From Actinomadura terrae (GTDB lineage Bacteria > Actinomycetota > Actinomycetes > Streptosporangiales > Streptosporangiaceae), in assembly GCF_022751215.1 (NCBI RefSeq), contig NZ_JAICDG010000002.1, positions 62,001 through 126,000 on the forward strand: DNA of 64,000 nt, read 5' to 3'. The position numbers and the translations under genes are program-made. The notes beneath the pieces were generated by a model that had not been told where the DNA came from, did not search any database, and saw nothing but the letters and a program-made list of their open reading frames with translations. Within the stretch, counting starts at the first letter, position 1, and the number at the start of each line of letters is the position of its first letter. Below are positions 1-9,694 of the stretch, in pieces.

Positions 1-899
1 CCCCCGCCAACAAACCCCCCTCAGCCCCACCCCGCCCCCGACCACAAAACCCCTGCAACCCGCCCCCCGACAAACCCCGCCCCCCATCCTTCACACCAGC
101 ACACTCGTCCGGTCCACACCCACGCCTCCGCCCTGACCCCCGCCTAGCCCCACCAGCGACGGCCTCGTCCGAGCGGAGCCGACGCTTAGCGGGACCGCTT
201 GGGCGAAGTACACCGCGCGTTCCGCCCGCCGGAACACTCCAGCTAGCCCGCATGAGCCCTGCCCCTCCCCTTCCTGGTGGGCGAGTCCTGCCGTGGCCGC
301 AGTTCGCCCCCGCCAGCCCAAACACCACCCCCAGCGGCGTCAAACTTGCTGCGGGCCTGTCCGTGCCTTGACAGTTCCGAGGGGGCGTCAGACGAGGCAG
401 GAAGTAAGAAGAGGCAGACCAGAACGGACTTGACCCAGCTCACGACATGACAACGGCGGCGAGCACATCGGGCAGGACGACGCCAGCAGCGGCGCCCTGT
501 GGGCAGCGCAGGCAGCCTGGGCAACGCTGACCAGGCAGGGCGCCCCTGGGGACCAATCCCGCAGCGCGCCCGTACGCCCCGACTAGCCCCCGATGGCCCC
601 TCATGCCAGACGGAGCAAAGAAAACGCATGCGACGGCGCGTCCAAAGGGCCTAGACCTCAGTGGATTCGCCTGCGGGACGGTGCCAGAGGCGGCGCGGAG
701 CGGGGGCCGCGGGCCCCCACAGCACCGGCTAGATGGTCGTCAACGAACACCACCCCGGCGGGGCAGACCCCTGCCCGCATGCGCCCAGAGGAACCGTGGG
801 CCACGGAGATCCGTCCGGCGGTAAAGGTGGGACCCCAGCGGCCCGCCTAGGACGAGGGGCCCAGTATCAGAACTCAGGCCCGCCTGCGCCCCACGGCCC
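1..899. other. Intergenic, no supported gene
   Basis: This stretch is strongly C-rich on the + strand at its left end. Open frames exist on both strands, but they are Arg/Pro/Gly-rich, overlap one another, lack ribosome-binding sites and resemble no family I know. I see no RNA gene. The upstream purine genes (purL, purQ) that often precede purF are not visible here. Confidence 0.6.
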
Positions 900-2330
900 C
901 GCCGCCCCGCGGCCCTTGCCCCCGTGCCGCCCCACCCGTGCCGCCCCACCCGTGCCGCCCCACCGGCCCGCCCAGCTCCGCCGCGCCGCCGTGCCGCGCC
1001 GCCGTGCCGCCCCGCCGTGCCGCCCCACCGCCCCGCCCCACCGTGCGGGGCTGCGGACCTGTCGCTCTGCCCTGCGGGTCGGTCGTCCTGCTAGTCGGCC
1101 GCTCCGCCGTGCCGCCGAGGGGTTGCGGCCCTGGCGCCTTGCGCGCTTGCCGCGCTGCGGGCCTGCGCGCCTGCCGCTGTGCCGCGCCCTGCCGTGCCGC
1201 CCTGCGCAGGCTGCCGCCCTGCCGTGCCGCCCCGCCGCTATGCCGCCCGCCCCGCCGTGTCGCCGCGCCGTGCCTCGGTGCTGCCCTGCGGGCCTGTAGT
1301 CCTGTGGGTTTTTCCCGCCGTGCCGCCCCTTAGTTCTTCGGGGATGTCGGCCTGTGCGCCTGCCGCCCTGCCCGCGCTGCGGCTCTGTGGGCCTACCGCC
1401 TCGCGGCAGCCCCGCCGCTCTGCCGCTCTGCCGCTCCGCCGTGCCCCGCGCAGGTTTGCGGCCCTGGCGCCTTGCGCGCTTGCTGCTCTGCGGGCCTGCG
1501 TGCCTGCCGCTGTGCCGCGCCCTGCCGTGCCGCCCTGCGCAGGCTGCCGCCCCGCCGCTCAGCCCTCTCGCGGCTCAGTTGTCCTGCCGTACTGCCTGTG
1601 GCCCTATGCCTTGTGGCCCTGCGCGCCTGCGGACTGCCAGCCCCGCCGTGCGCCTGCCGTGCCGCCTGCGTCGTGCCGCCCTGTCGGTATGCCGCCCCGC
1701 CGTCCGCCGTGTGGCTCTCTGCTGCCATGCCGTGCTGTCGCCCTGCCGCCCCGCGGATCTGCCCCTCCGCCGTGCCCCCCGCGGATCCGCGGGCTGTCGC
1801 CCTGCGCTTGCCGCCCTGCGCTTGCCGCTCTAGGGCCTGCCGCTGTGCCGCTGGCTGTCTGTCTTGCCGCCTTGCGGAGGCTGCCGCCCTGCCGCCGCGC
1901 CGCTCTGCCGTCTCGCGGGTCAGCCGTCCTGCCGTGCTGCGCTGTCACTCTGCGGGCCTGCTGCCTCTGCGGCCCTGTCGCCCTGTGCGCCTGCCACTCT
2001 GCGGGCCTGCGTGCTTGCCTCTGTGCCGCCCTGCGGAGCTGCCGTCCTGTGCGTCTGCTGCACTGCGGGCCTGTGGAGGCTGCCGCGCGCCGTGCGCACT
2101 GCCTTGCCGCCCTGCCACCCCGCCCTGCCGCGCCGCCCCTTGGCTCAGCGGACCTGCCGTCCTATGCGCCTGCGGCCCTGCCGCGCTGCGGGTCTGTGGG
2201 CCTGCGGCCCTGCCGCGCTGCGGCCCTGCCGCGCTGCGGGCCTACGGGCTTGTCGCCGTTGGGCCGCGGGCCTTGAGCCTGCGGAGGGTGCCGGGGTCCC
2301 GTGCCGGCCTGCGTCCTGGTGCGCTGGGGG
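900..2330. repeat. Degenerate higher-order GC-rich repeat upstream of purF
   Basis: Short variants of CTGCCGCCCTGCGGGCCTG recur throughout. A longer block starting TTGCGGCCCTGGCGCC occurs at about 1123 and again at about 1456. Both copies run on into the same CCGCTGTGCCGCGCCCTG stretch, and a more diverged copy lies near 1790-1890. This gives a period close to 333 bp with an internal period near 18-20 bp. C exceeds G on the + strand. Several frames are open simply because stop codons are rare in such sequence; their translations (Cys/Arg/Ala/Pro repeats) are not credible proteins. Confidence 0.6.
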
Positions 2331-2558
2331 TCCGCCGGGCTGCCGTGCCGCCTCGTGGGTTTGCGGGCCTGCGGACTTGACGCACGGGGGTCTGGCGCGC
2401 TGCGGGCTTGTGGCCCTGTGGCCCAGTGGGGCTGTGGGTTGCGGAGCTGTCGGGGTGTTGGAGGTGTGTGGGGACGGGGCGCGGGGGCCTTGGTTGGGGT
2501 CGGGTTTTGGGTGGGGTGGGAAACCGGTGGGTGCGGGGGGTAAAGGTCGGATAAGGAG

Positions 2559-4151
2559 ATGCGCCGATCGGAGCAGGTGAAGGGGGCATCTAGACTGGTT
2601 CGCGTGCCTCTCCGTGATGGACGTCTGAGCCACGACCTCGACCCCTCCGATCGCTCTCCGCAGGACGCCTGCGGGGTGTTCGGGGTCTGGGTCCCGGCTG
2701 ACCAGGCGTCGCGAGCAGAAGTGAGCAAACTCACCTACTTTGGCCTGTACGCGCTCCAGCACCGTGGGCAGGAGTCGGCCGGTATCGCGGTCAGCGACGG
2801 GTCTCGCATCGTCGTCTTCAAGGACATGGGTCTTGTCGCCCAGGTCTTCGACGAGTCGGTGCTGAACACGCTCCGTGGCCACATCGCCGTCGGACACTGC
2901 CGGTACTCCACGACCGGCTCGCCCACGTGGGAGAACGCGCAGCCCACCTTCAGGTCGACCGAGTCGGGTGGGCTGGCGCTCGTCCACAACGGCAACCTGA
3001 TCAACACGCCTGAGCTCGCGGCGCGGCTGGAGCCCGGGGTGTTGACCGCGACCAGTGACACCGAGGTTCTGGCCGCGCTGTTCGCCGCCGGTGGCAAGGG
3101 CGCGGAGGCGCCCGAGGGTCTTCATTCGCGTGGGCAGGGCGTCGCGTCGGCCAGGCTCCCCCATGACGAGCCGGTGGCGCGGGTCGACGAGGGGCCGTTG
3201 GCTGCGGCACGGGAGATCCTTCCTGCTACGCGTGGTGCCTATTCACTGGTTTTCATGGACGAGGGGACCCTGTACGCGGCGCGTGATCCCGAGGGGATCC
3301 GCCCGCTCGTTCTGGGCAACCTCGAGGACCGCGGCTGGGTGGTCGCGTCCGAGACCGCCGCGCTCGACATCGTCGGTGCCCGGTTCGTCCGCGAGATCGA
3401 GCCCGGTGAGATGGTCGCGATCAACGGTGACGGCGTGCACTCCGAGCGGTTCGCCGAGCCTCGGCCCAAGGGCTGCCTGTTCGAGTACGTGTACCTGGCC
3501 AGGCCGGACACCACGATCGCCGGACGCAGCGTCCAGGCCACCCGTGTCGAGGTCGGGCGCCGGTTGGCGCGTGAGCATCCCGTCGAGGCCGACATGGTCA
3601 TCCCGACCCCGGAGTCGGGGACGCCGGCCGCGATCGGGTACGCCGAGGCGTCCGGGATTCCCTACGGCCAGGGGCTGGTGAAGAACTCCTATGTCGGACG
3701 CACCTTCATCCAGCCGTCCCAGACCCTTCGACAGCTGGGCATTCGCCTCAAGCTGAACCCGCTGCGCGAGGCCATCGAGGGCAAGCGGCTGATCGTGGTC
3801 GACGACTCGATCGTGCGCGGCAACACCCAGCGGGCGATCGTCTCGATGCTGCGGGACGCGGGTGCCGCGGAGGTCCACGTGCGGATCTCCAGCCCGCCCG
3901 TGGCGTGGCCCTGCTTCTACGGCATCGACTTCGCCACGCGCGCCGAGCTGATCGCCGGGAACCTGTCGGTGGAGGAGGTCCGCGACTCCATCGGCGCCGA
4001 CTCGCTCGGCTATATCTCGTTGGACGAGCTGATCTCCGCCTCCCACATCGCCAAGGACAACCTGTGCCGCGCCTGCTTCGACGGGGTCTACCCGATCGAG
4101 GTGGAGGAGGCGGCACGCGGGAAGCACCTCCTTGAGGTGACCCGGTCCTGA
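2559..4151 (+). CDS. purF: Amidophosphoribosyltransferase (PurF)
   Basis: PurF catalyses the first committed step of purine synthesis, transferring glutamine amide nitrogen to PRPP to give phosphoribosylamine in the cytoplasm. The glutaminase nucleophile is Cys38 in DACGVFG, so a propeptide is presumably removed. The PRPP-binding motif LIVVDDSIVRGNT lies near residues 410-423, and cysteines typical of the 4Fe-4S type of PurF are present, including the C-terminal LCRACFDG. Residues about 170-205 hold an extra Gly/Ala-rich stretch compared with homologues I recall. The start is uncertain: ATG 2559 has AGGAG directly against it, GTG 2577 has GGAG 3 nt upstream, and GTG 2604 matches the Streptomyces N-terminus best. 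purM follows after 118 bp. Confidence 0.97.
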   Translation: MRRSEQVKGASRLVRVPLRDGRLSHDLDPSDRSPQDACGVFGVWVPADQASRAEVSKLTYFGLYALQHRGQESAGIAVSDGSRIVVFKDMGLVAQVFDESVLNTLRGHIAVGHCRYSTTGSPTWENAQPTFRSTESGGLALVHNGNLINTPELAARLEPGVLTATSDTEVLAALFAAGGKGAEAPEGLHSRGQGVASARLPHDEPVARVDEGPLAAAREILPATRGAYSLVFMDEGTLYAARDPEGIRPLVLGNLEDRGWVVASETAALDIVGARFVREIEPGEMVAINGDGVHSERFAEPRPKGCLFEYVYLARPDTTIAGRSVQATRVEVGRRLAREHPVEADMVIPTPESGTPAAIGYAEASGIPYGQGLVKNSYVGRTFIQPSQTLRQLGIRLKLNPLREAIEGKRLIVVDDSIVRGNTQRAIVSMLRDAGAAEVHVRISSPPVAWPCFYGIDFATRAELIAGNLSVEEVRDSIGADSLGYISLDELISASHIAKDNLCRACFDGVYPIEVEEAARGKHLLEVTRS

Positions 4152-4269
4152 GCGGCGCACCCGTGGGCGGCAGTTGTCGGCAGAACAGTGGTCTCCTGCC
4201 ATGTCGGGGTCGCGGTCGGACCTGCTTGGGTGGTGACCTGGATGCGCAAGAGCACGTCGAGAGGACGAG

Positions 4270-5295
4270 ATGACCTCGTATGAGGCCGCCGGAGTCGACA
4301 TCGCGGCGGGGGAGCGTGCCGTCGAGTTGATGAAGGCCAGGGTCGCGCGGTCGCGGCGGCCCGAGGTCGTGGACGACGCCAGCGGGTTCGCGGGCCTCTT
4401 CGACGCGTCGGCGTTCCTGCGTTACAAGCGTCCGCTGCTCGCGACGTCCACCGACGGCGTCGGTACCAAGGTCGATCTGGCGCGGCGCCTCGGGATCTAC
4501 ACCACCATCGGGCACGACCTGGTCGGCATGGTCATCGACGACCTGGCGGTGTGCGGCGCCGAACCGCTGTTCATGACCGACTACATCGCCTGCGGCAAGG
4601 TCGTCCCTGAGCGCATCGCCGACATCGTGGGCGGGATCGCCGAGGCGTGCGCCCTCGCCGGGTGCGCGCTGGTCGGCGGCGAGACCGCCGAACACCCCGG
4701 CCTCCTCGACGCGGACGAGTTCGACGTCGCCGGCGCCGGGACCGGTGTCGTCGAGGCGGAGGAGCTCCTCGGGCCCGAGCGTGTTCGGCCGGGGGACGCC
4801 GTTATCGCGATGGCGTCGTCGGGGATCCACTCCAACGGGTACTCGCTCGTCCGCCACGTCCTGGCCACGACCGATCTCGCGCTGGAGTCCGAGCCCGCCG
4901 ACCTCGGCCGGTCGCTCGGTGAGGAACTCCTCACGCCGACCCGTATCTACGCCAAGGACTGCCTCGCCCTCACCGCGCTCGGCGGTGTCCGCGCGTTCGC
5001 CCACATCACGGGCGGCGGCCTGGCCGCCAACCTGGCCCGTTCCCTGCCCGCGTCCGTCGACGCCGTACTGCGCCGGTCCTCGTGGGAGGTCCCGCCCGTG
5101 TTCCGGACGCTCCAGGCCCATGGGAACGTCCCCCAGGCCGAGATGGACAAGACCTTCAACCTTGGGGTCGGGATGGCCGCCATCGTCGCCCCCGACACGG
5201 CCGACGAGGCGCTCCGCGTCCTCGCCGCCCGTGGCGTCCCCGCCTGGACGCTCGGGGAGATCGTTTCGGGCACCGGTACCGCCCTTCTGTCCTGA
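4270..5295 (+). CDS. purM: Phosphoribosylformylglycinamidine cyclo-ligase (PurM)
   Basis: AIR synthetase closes the imidazole ring of FGAM with ATP in the fifth step of purine synthesis. The 341-residue protein begins MTSYEAAGVDIAAGERAVE and carries the family's glycine-rich ATP-binding loop STDGVGTK near residue 60. It also has VGGETAEHPG, the SSGIHSNGYSL segment and the ITGGG motif, in the expected order and at full length. ATG 4270 is preceded by GAGAGGACGAG. It follows purF on the same strand, as in other actinobacteria, so the two are probably cotranscribed. A separate promoter in the 118 bp gap cannot be excluded. Confidence 0.97.
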   Translation: MTSYEAAGVDIAAGERAVELMKARVARSRRPEVVDDASGFAGLFDASAFLRYKRPLLATSTDGVGTKVDLARRLGIYTTIGHDLVGMVIDDLAVCGAEPLFMTDYIACGKVVPERIADIVGGIAEACALAGCALVGGETAEHPGLLDADEFDVAGAGTGVVEAEELLGPERVRPGDAVIAMASSGIHSNGYSLVRHVLATTDLALESEPADLGRSLGEELLTPTRIYAKDCLALTALGGVRAFAHITGGGLAANLARSLPASVDAVLRRSSWEVPPVFRTLQAHGNVPQAEMDKTFNLGVGMAAIVAPDTADEALRVLAARGVPAWTLGEIVSGTGTALLS

Positions 5296-5960
5296 CATCT
5301 CCCGCTTGGGGAGCTTTCGTGGCGCCTTGACCACCGTCGATACCTCCGTCCGTCCTTGTCGTGGCGAGCCTCGCTGCGGATGGCCCGTTTCGTCAGCTCT
5401 CGGTCGTGCCTGCCCTGTGCCCCCCGCGGCGAGCCGACTCAGGCCCCTTCCGGTGGTCGGCTTAAGTGGGCGCTTGCCGGTGGCCGTCTCGGGTCCCTGC
5501 CGGTGGCTGTCTTAGGTGGGCCCTTGGGGTGGGCGTCTCAGGGCCCTACTGGTGGTCGCTTAGGTGGGCGCTTGTGGGTGGGTGTCTCGGGTGCCTGCCG
5601 GTGGATGGGGTCCGACGGCCCGGATTCGTGAGCTCCTGGTCGTGGCTGCTCTGCGTCGCCCCGGCGAGGTCGTCTCAGGCTCCTGCCGGTGCCTGCCTTA
5701 GGCCCTTGTCGGTGGCTGGGTGCCGCTGCCACCCGGCAGCCGTCGGATCGTGTGGGTTCGGGGCCTTGGCGTCGCTGGTGGGTCTCTGGCTCGTTCGGAC
5801 TCCATGCGAGTGGGTGATCTTGTGGGTTGAGTGCCTGGGTAAGGCATCGGGTTCATGCTCGTCCTGGCGGGTGGGGCGGGGAAGTGGAATCGCGTTCTGT
5901 GGATAACCGGGGGACCGCGATCTTCGGGAACTTCGGTGCCGATGGCGGCGTCGAACTTGT
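5296..5960. repeat. Intergenic region with ~49 bp tandem repeats
   Basis: No gene is supported between purM and the DUF218 gene. Units beginning CTTAAGTGGGCGCTTG or CTTAGGTGGGC start at 5461, 5511 and 5559, a period of 48-50 bp. Each contains variants of GTCTCGGGTCCCTGCCGGTGG. Fainter relatives occur near 5440 and 5690-5720. The last 200 bp are not repetitive and probably hold the promoter of the downstream gene, but no clear -35/-10 pair can be fixed. Confidence 0.65.
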
Positions 5961-6686
5961 GTGATCTTCATCCGGGAGCGGGCTGAGGGGGCTCAGGAGG
6001 GCGCGGGACGGCTGCTGGGCCTCTGGGGATGGGTGAGGCGCTGGGCGGGACCTCTGGGCGTTCTCGGCGGGCTTGGGGTGTACGCGGTGCTGGCGCCGAT
6101 GGGGTGGGCGTACGCGGACACGGCTCGGTACCGGTACTCGGTGGAGGACGTGCCCGAGACGCCGGTCGCGTTGGTACTGGGGGCGGGGATCTGGAGCGGG
6201 CAGCCGTCGCCGCTGCTCGCGCGGCGCCTGGATCTGGCCGTCGACCTCTACCGGCGGGGCAAGGTCAAGGTCCTGCTGGTCTCCGGCGACAACCGGTTCA
6301 GGGGCTACGACGAGCCGACGGTGATGCGCGCCTACCTGGTGGGGAAGGGCGTGCCGGAAAGCAAGGTCGTCCGGGATTTCGCGGGGCTGGAGACGTGGGA
6401 CTCCTGCACGCGCGCGAGACGCATCTTCGGCGTCACGAAGCTGACCGTCGTCACACAGGACTTCCACCTGCCGCGGGCCGTCGCGCTCTGCCGGGCGGCG
6501 GGGATCGAGGCCTGGGGCGTGGGGGACGACAGTATGGGCGGCGGGCGCACGCAGGCCACCGTACGGGGCTACGTGCGCGAACCGCTCGCCATGCTGAAGG
6601 CGATGCGAAGCCTCACACTACGGCCCGATCCGGCGCTGCTTGGCCGGAAGGAGCCGGGTGTGGACCAGGCCCTGGCATCGCCCTGA
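5961..6686 (+). CDS. SanA/YdcF-like DUF218 membrane protein
   Basis: The protein has 241 residues. A basic N-terminus is followed by one hydrophobic segment at about residues 27-48. The DUF218 domain comes next: VALVLGAGI, ARRLDLAVDLYRRGKVKVLLVSGDN, EPTVMRAYLVGKGVPESKVV and DFHLPRAVALCRAAGIEAWG are typical family signatures. SanA/YdcF relatives are linked to envelope integrity and vancomycin tolerance, but their chemistry is not settled. The GTG at 5961 has no obvious ribosome-binding site; an internal GTG at 6033, just before the membrane segment, is an alternative. A strong hairpin follows the stop codon. Confidence 0.85.
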   Translation: MIFIRERAEGAQEGAGRLLGLWGWVRRWAGPLGVLGGLGVYAVLAPMGWAYADTARYRYSVEDVPETPVALVLGAGIWSGQPSPLLARRLDLAVDLYRRGKVKVLLVSGDNRFRGYDEPTVMRAYLVGKGVPESKVVRDFAGLETWDSCTRARRIFGVTKLTVVTQDFHLPRAVALCRAAGIEAWGVGDDSMGGGRTQATVRGYVREPLAMLKAMRSLTLRPDPALLGRKEPGVDQALASP

Positions 6687-6698
6687 CCGGCAAACGAA

Positions 6699-6727
6699 CG
6701 CCACTGCCCGGGATCCGGGCAGTGGCG
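6699..6727. terminator. Bidirectional terminator hairpin
   Basis: A perfect 12-bp stem (CGCCACTGCCCG paired with its complement) closes a GGATC loop. It lies between the convergent DUF218 gene (stop 6686) and DUF3073 gene (stop 6741). No long U-tract follows, as is usual in high-GC actinobacteria. Confidence 0.75.
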
Positions 6728-6740
6728 CCATGTCGTCCGG

Positions 6741-6947
6741 TCAACCGGAGGTGCCGTCCTTACGGTCCTCCGTGCCGAAGTCCTCTGCGAAGTCCGCGTA
6801 CTTCTCGGCGAGCTCGTCATAGGAGTCGTCGCCGGAGTCGTTGACTCCCAGTTCGCTCTTCAGGCGGTCGAGGTCCGTGTTGCCGCTGTTGTACTTGAGC
6901 TGTCGGGCAACCTTTACCTGCTTGGCCTTGGCTCGGCCGCGACCCAT
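6741..6947 (-). CDS. DUF3073 family small protein
   Basis: This is a 68-residue conserved actinobacterial protein of unknown function. It begins MGRGRAKAKQVKVARQLKY, a very basic segment, and ends with an acidic tail rich in Asp and Glu. That charge split could suit nucleic-acid or ribosome binding, which is inference. ATG 6947 is chosen because it matches the family N-terminus and GAGGGGG lies about 9 nt upstream. The frame stays open for 28 codons further upstream, but that extension has no family support. The gene sits between purM and vdh as in Streptomyces. Confidence 0.9.
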   Translation of the reverse strand: MGRGRAKAKQVKVARQLKYNSGNTDLDRLKSELGVNDSGDDSYDELAEKYADFAEDFGTEDRKDGTSG

Positions 6948-7247
6948 TGGCTCGACCCCCTCGATGGTCAGGGCTTTCGTGGGCCCATCAACGCGCGCGT
7001 GTACCACACGAACCGGTGCCTGATGAGCCATGCGTCAGTCACGGATACAACCGTACCCGTTTTGCGCCCGGCTCGGTACATCGACGGTACGTGGCGGCGC
7101 TCATGTTGCGCAGAACACGAGTCTATCTGGGGCCTGGCTAGGGAAGACAGGGTCCCGTAACCCACCCGGACACTCAGATCATCAAGGCCGTCATGGGAAG
7201 TTTCGGACAGCCCATGACGGCTCCGTGATGGCCTCGTGACGGGCCGT
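6948..7247. other. Intergenic region between DUF3073 and vdh
   Basis: This 300-bp region must carry the promoter of the minus-strand DUF3073 gene and the terminator of vdh. I see only the vdh terminator hairpin described separately. Short open frames here lack ribosome-binding sites and similarity to anything I recognise. Confidence 0.5.
7187..7221. terminator. Terminator hairpin downstream of vdh
   Basis: An 11-bp perfect stem (GCCGTCATGGG with CCCATGACGGC) closes a 13-nt loop. It lies 27 bp beyond the vdh stop codon in the direction of vdh transcription. Confidence 0.65.
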
Positions 7248-8330
7248 TCAGACGAGGATGCCGCGCAGCCGGCCGATCTCCGACATCCGGCGCTCGGCGA
7301 GCCGGTCCGCCGCGACCGCCGGGGGGACGCCCTCGTCGGCGGCCAGCGCGAAGATCTTGCGGGTGGTCTCGAAGATCCCGGTGGCACGGGCCTTGGCACG
7401 GTCGAAGTCGAAGCCGTCGATCTCGTCCGCCACCTGGATCACGCCGCCGGAGTTGACCACGTAGTCGGGCGCGTACAGGACGTCCCGGTCGGCGAGGCTC
7501 TTCTCGATGCCGGTGTGGGCGAGCTGGTTGTTGGCCGCCCCGCAGACGATCCGGGCCTTGAGGGCGGGAACGGCGTCGTCGTCCAGGGAGCCGCCCAGGG
7601 CGCACGGCGCATACACGTCGAGTTCCGTGCGGACCATGGCGTCCTTGTCCGGGACGACCTCCACTTCGGGGTGCTGCGCCCGGACGCGCTCCACGGCGGC
7701 CTCGTTCACGTCGCAGATCACGACGTCCGCGCCGTCCTCGCGCAGGTGCTCGACCAGCCTGTGGCCGACCTTGCCGACGCCCTCGACGCCGACGCGGCGG
7801 CCGCGCAGGGTGGGAGCGCCCCATACGGTCTCGGCGGCGGCGCGCATGCCCTGGAACACGCCGAACGCGGTGAGGATGGAGGAGTCGCCCGCACCGCCGT
7901 GCGCGACCGTCCTGCCGGTTACATAACGGGACTCGCGCGCGATGACGTCCATGTCCTCGCTGTAGGTGCCGACGTCGCATGCGGTGTAGTAGCGGCCGTT
8001 CAGGGTCTGGACGAAACGTCCGTAGGCCCGTAGGAGCGCCTCCGACTTGTCCACGGCCGGATCGCCGATGATGACGGCCTTGCCGCCGCCGAGGTCCAGA
8101 CCCGCCAAGGCGTTCTTGTACGCCATCCCCCGGGACAGGTTCAGTACGTCGGTGAGCGCCTCCTCCTCCGATCCGTATGGGTAGAACCGGGTGCCACCCA
8201 GGGACGGGCCCAGGGCGGTGGAGTAGATCGCGATGATGGCGCGCAGGCCGCTGGCCTCGTCTTGGCAGAAGACGACCTGCTCGTGTCGGGGTTCTGAGCC
8301 CTTGTGAGGCGACCCGAAGACATTAGGCAC
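7248..8330 (-). CDS. vdh: Valine/leucine dehydrogenase (Glu/Leu/Phe/Val family)
   Basis: This NAD-dependent amino-acid dehydrogenase deaminates branched-chain amino acids to 2-oxo acids, feeding acyl-CoA precursors. The 360 residues include the substrate-binding segment [12 protein letters not shown], Lys72 in [16 protein letters not shown] and the catalytic Lys84. The Rossmann motif [15 protein letters not shown] begins near residue 180. CGAANNQL and [14 protein letters not shown] follow, all hallmarks of the Leu/Val subgroup. It occupies the same position as Streptomyces vdh, two genes before bldC. Exact substrate preference (Val or Leu) cannot be read from sequence. It is transcribed away from the hypothetical gene at 8504, with 173 bp between them for both promoters. 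Confidence 0.93.
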   Translation of the reverse strand: MPNVFGSPHKGSEPRHEQVVFCQDEASGLRAIIAIYSTALGPSLGGTRFYPYGSEEEALTDVLNLSRGMAYKNALAGLDLGGGKAVIIGDPAVDKSEALLRAYGRFVQTLNGRYYTACDVGTYSEDMDVIARESRYVTGRTVAHGGAGDSSILTAFGVFQGMRAAAETVWGAPTLRGRRVGVEGVGKVGHRLVEHLREDGADVVICDVNEAAVERVRAQHPEVEVVPDKDAMVRTELDVYAPCALGGSLDDDAVPALKARIVCGAANNQLAHTGIEKSLADRDVLYAPDYVVNSGGVIQVADEIDGFDFDRAKARATGIFETTRKIFALAADEGVPPAVAADRLAERRMSEIGRLRGILV

Positions 8331-8503
8331 GGTAGTGCCCTCCTCTCTGTCTCTAGATCAGCCTAAGGGGGTTACATGCCCGGCCGCCTGCGTATGCGCG
8401 TTTCCTCCAGCACGTGCCCAGGGACGGACGGACGAGGTAACGCACCCGTCTCAGTGGCCCTGACACACCCTCGTCGAGGCCAGTCTCATGTCACGATGCG
8501 GTT

Positions 8504-9421
8504 GTGTTTCCGTACGCCGCGTACCTGCGGGTATATGAACCGGTGACCGCCTTCCCGCAGCCCGCGCGGACCCTGTGGACCGCCTACGCGGACTCCAGAC
8601 GGCGCCCGAGGCGGATTCACGCCCTCGCGGCGGAGCACCATGAGGCGGCGAGACGCCTCACCTCCGCGCCGCCCGAGGTCGTGCCGGACCGCGAGAGCCG
8701 CGACGCCTACGTCCGCCGCTCGGACGACATGATCTTCATTTGCCCCTGGGAGACGCGGCTGCGCTGCTGGCTGGCCCTCGAGCGCTTCCGGGACGAGCGG
8801 TCCGCGAGCGTCGCGGCGGCGTTCGTCCCGCCGACGGTCGCGGAGCGGGCGGCGAGCGAGTTCGAGCACTGGAAGCGGTCGGGCCGGTCGCTGCGCCCGC
8901 ACATCCTGACGGATGTCTGGCATGTGCCCTTGGCCTGGTTTGTGCCGTTCGCCCGCTCAGAGCGGTGTCTGATGCTCGGCGCACCCGGGACCGGATACCG
9001 GACGACGTCCGACGCTTTGCAGGAACATGCAGGTCATGGGCCTGCAACGGCCGCTCGTGCGCGTACGCTCATCTATGTCACCTCAATGGGTGAGGCCCGT
9101 CGCCGGGTGGCGTCCGCGCTCCCGGTGGTACGCGCCAACCTCGGCGAGGGGGCGGTGGACGCCGTCCCGCTGTCGGCCGGACGGCTGGAGGCCCTCGGCC
9201 GGTGGCTGGAGGAGTTCCACCCGCGGGCGCTCGTCGAGCTGGACTACGGCGGCCTCGTCCACCTCCTGGACGACCGGACGCTCCAGGCGGACGAGTCGGT
9301 GGCGGAGATGTCCGTGGCGCTCGCCGCGATGGAGCGCGGGGAGCCCGAGCTCGCCGTCGCGATGTACAAGCGGCTGCTTGCGCGCTGGAGGCCCGTCAGG
9401 GCCCTCGAAACGGCGAACTAA
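8504..9421 (+). CDS. Conserved actinobacterial hypothetical protein next to bldC
   Basis: The 305-residue protein matches the hypothetical encoded between vdh and bldC in Streptomyces, in both position and N-terminal sequence (FPYAAYLRVYEPVTAFP). It has no signal peptide or membrane segment. The middle carries WHVPLAWFVPF and YRTTSDAL, and the C-terminal third has an acidic, leucine-rich region (ALVELDYGGLVHLL). No catalytic motif is recognisable. GTG 8504 is the start because homologues begin at the same residue; no good Shine-Dalgarno is visible and the mRNA may be leaderless. Its function is unknown, but the conserved neighbourhood suggests a housekeeping or developmental role. Confidence 0.85.
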   Translation: MFPYAAYLRVYEPVTAFPQPARTLWTAYADSRRRPRRIHALAAEHHEAARRLTSAPPEVVPDRESRDAYVRRSDDMIFICPWETRLRCWLALERFRDERSASVAAAFVPPTVAERAASEFEHWKRSGRSLRPHILTDVWHVPLAWFVPFARSERCLMLGAPGTGYRTTSDALQEHAGHGPATAARARTLIYVTSMGEARRRVASALPVVRANLGEGAVDAVPLSAGRLEALGRWLEEFHPRALVELDYGGLVHLLDDRTLQADESVAEMSVALAAMERGEPELAVAMYKRLLARWRPVRALETAN

Positions 9422-9694
9422 AACAAATTTCCCGAATCAGCGCGCGATACGACTATACGTGTCGCTAGAATCACGCAGCGTGACCCGTTGGCCATCGAAG
9501 ACGCGCTGCTCCCGGCGTCCGCAGGGATGTTTGCACGCAACTACCGCCAGGAACTTGCTTGTTGCGCTGAGTGGTGGCAAGGTTACACGTTGTGATGTCA
9601 TAGTGGCTCTTTCGGGCCATAGGGGACATCAGTGACCGCGCGAGGATCAATCGCAGGATCGCTGTCATCGGTCCACGGAGGAGAGGCCGCAAAC

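Noticed and set aside
733..2580. Several long Cys/Ala/Pro/Arg-rich open frames on both strands upstream of purF
   Set aside because: All overlap one another, lack ribosome-binding sites and are explained by stop-poor repeat DNA.
6948..7031. 28-codon N-terminal extension of the DUF3073 protein
   Set aside because: Family members start at MGRGRAK, and a strong GAGGGGG site precedes that codon.
9632..9694. Longer start for bldC
   Set aside because: The upstream 21 codons are not in BldC orthologues, and the best ribosome-binding site precedes ATG 9695.
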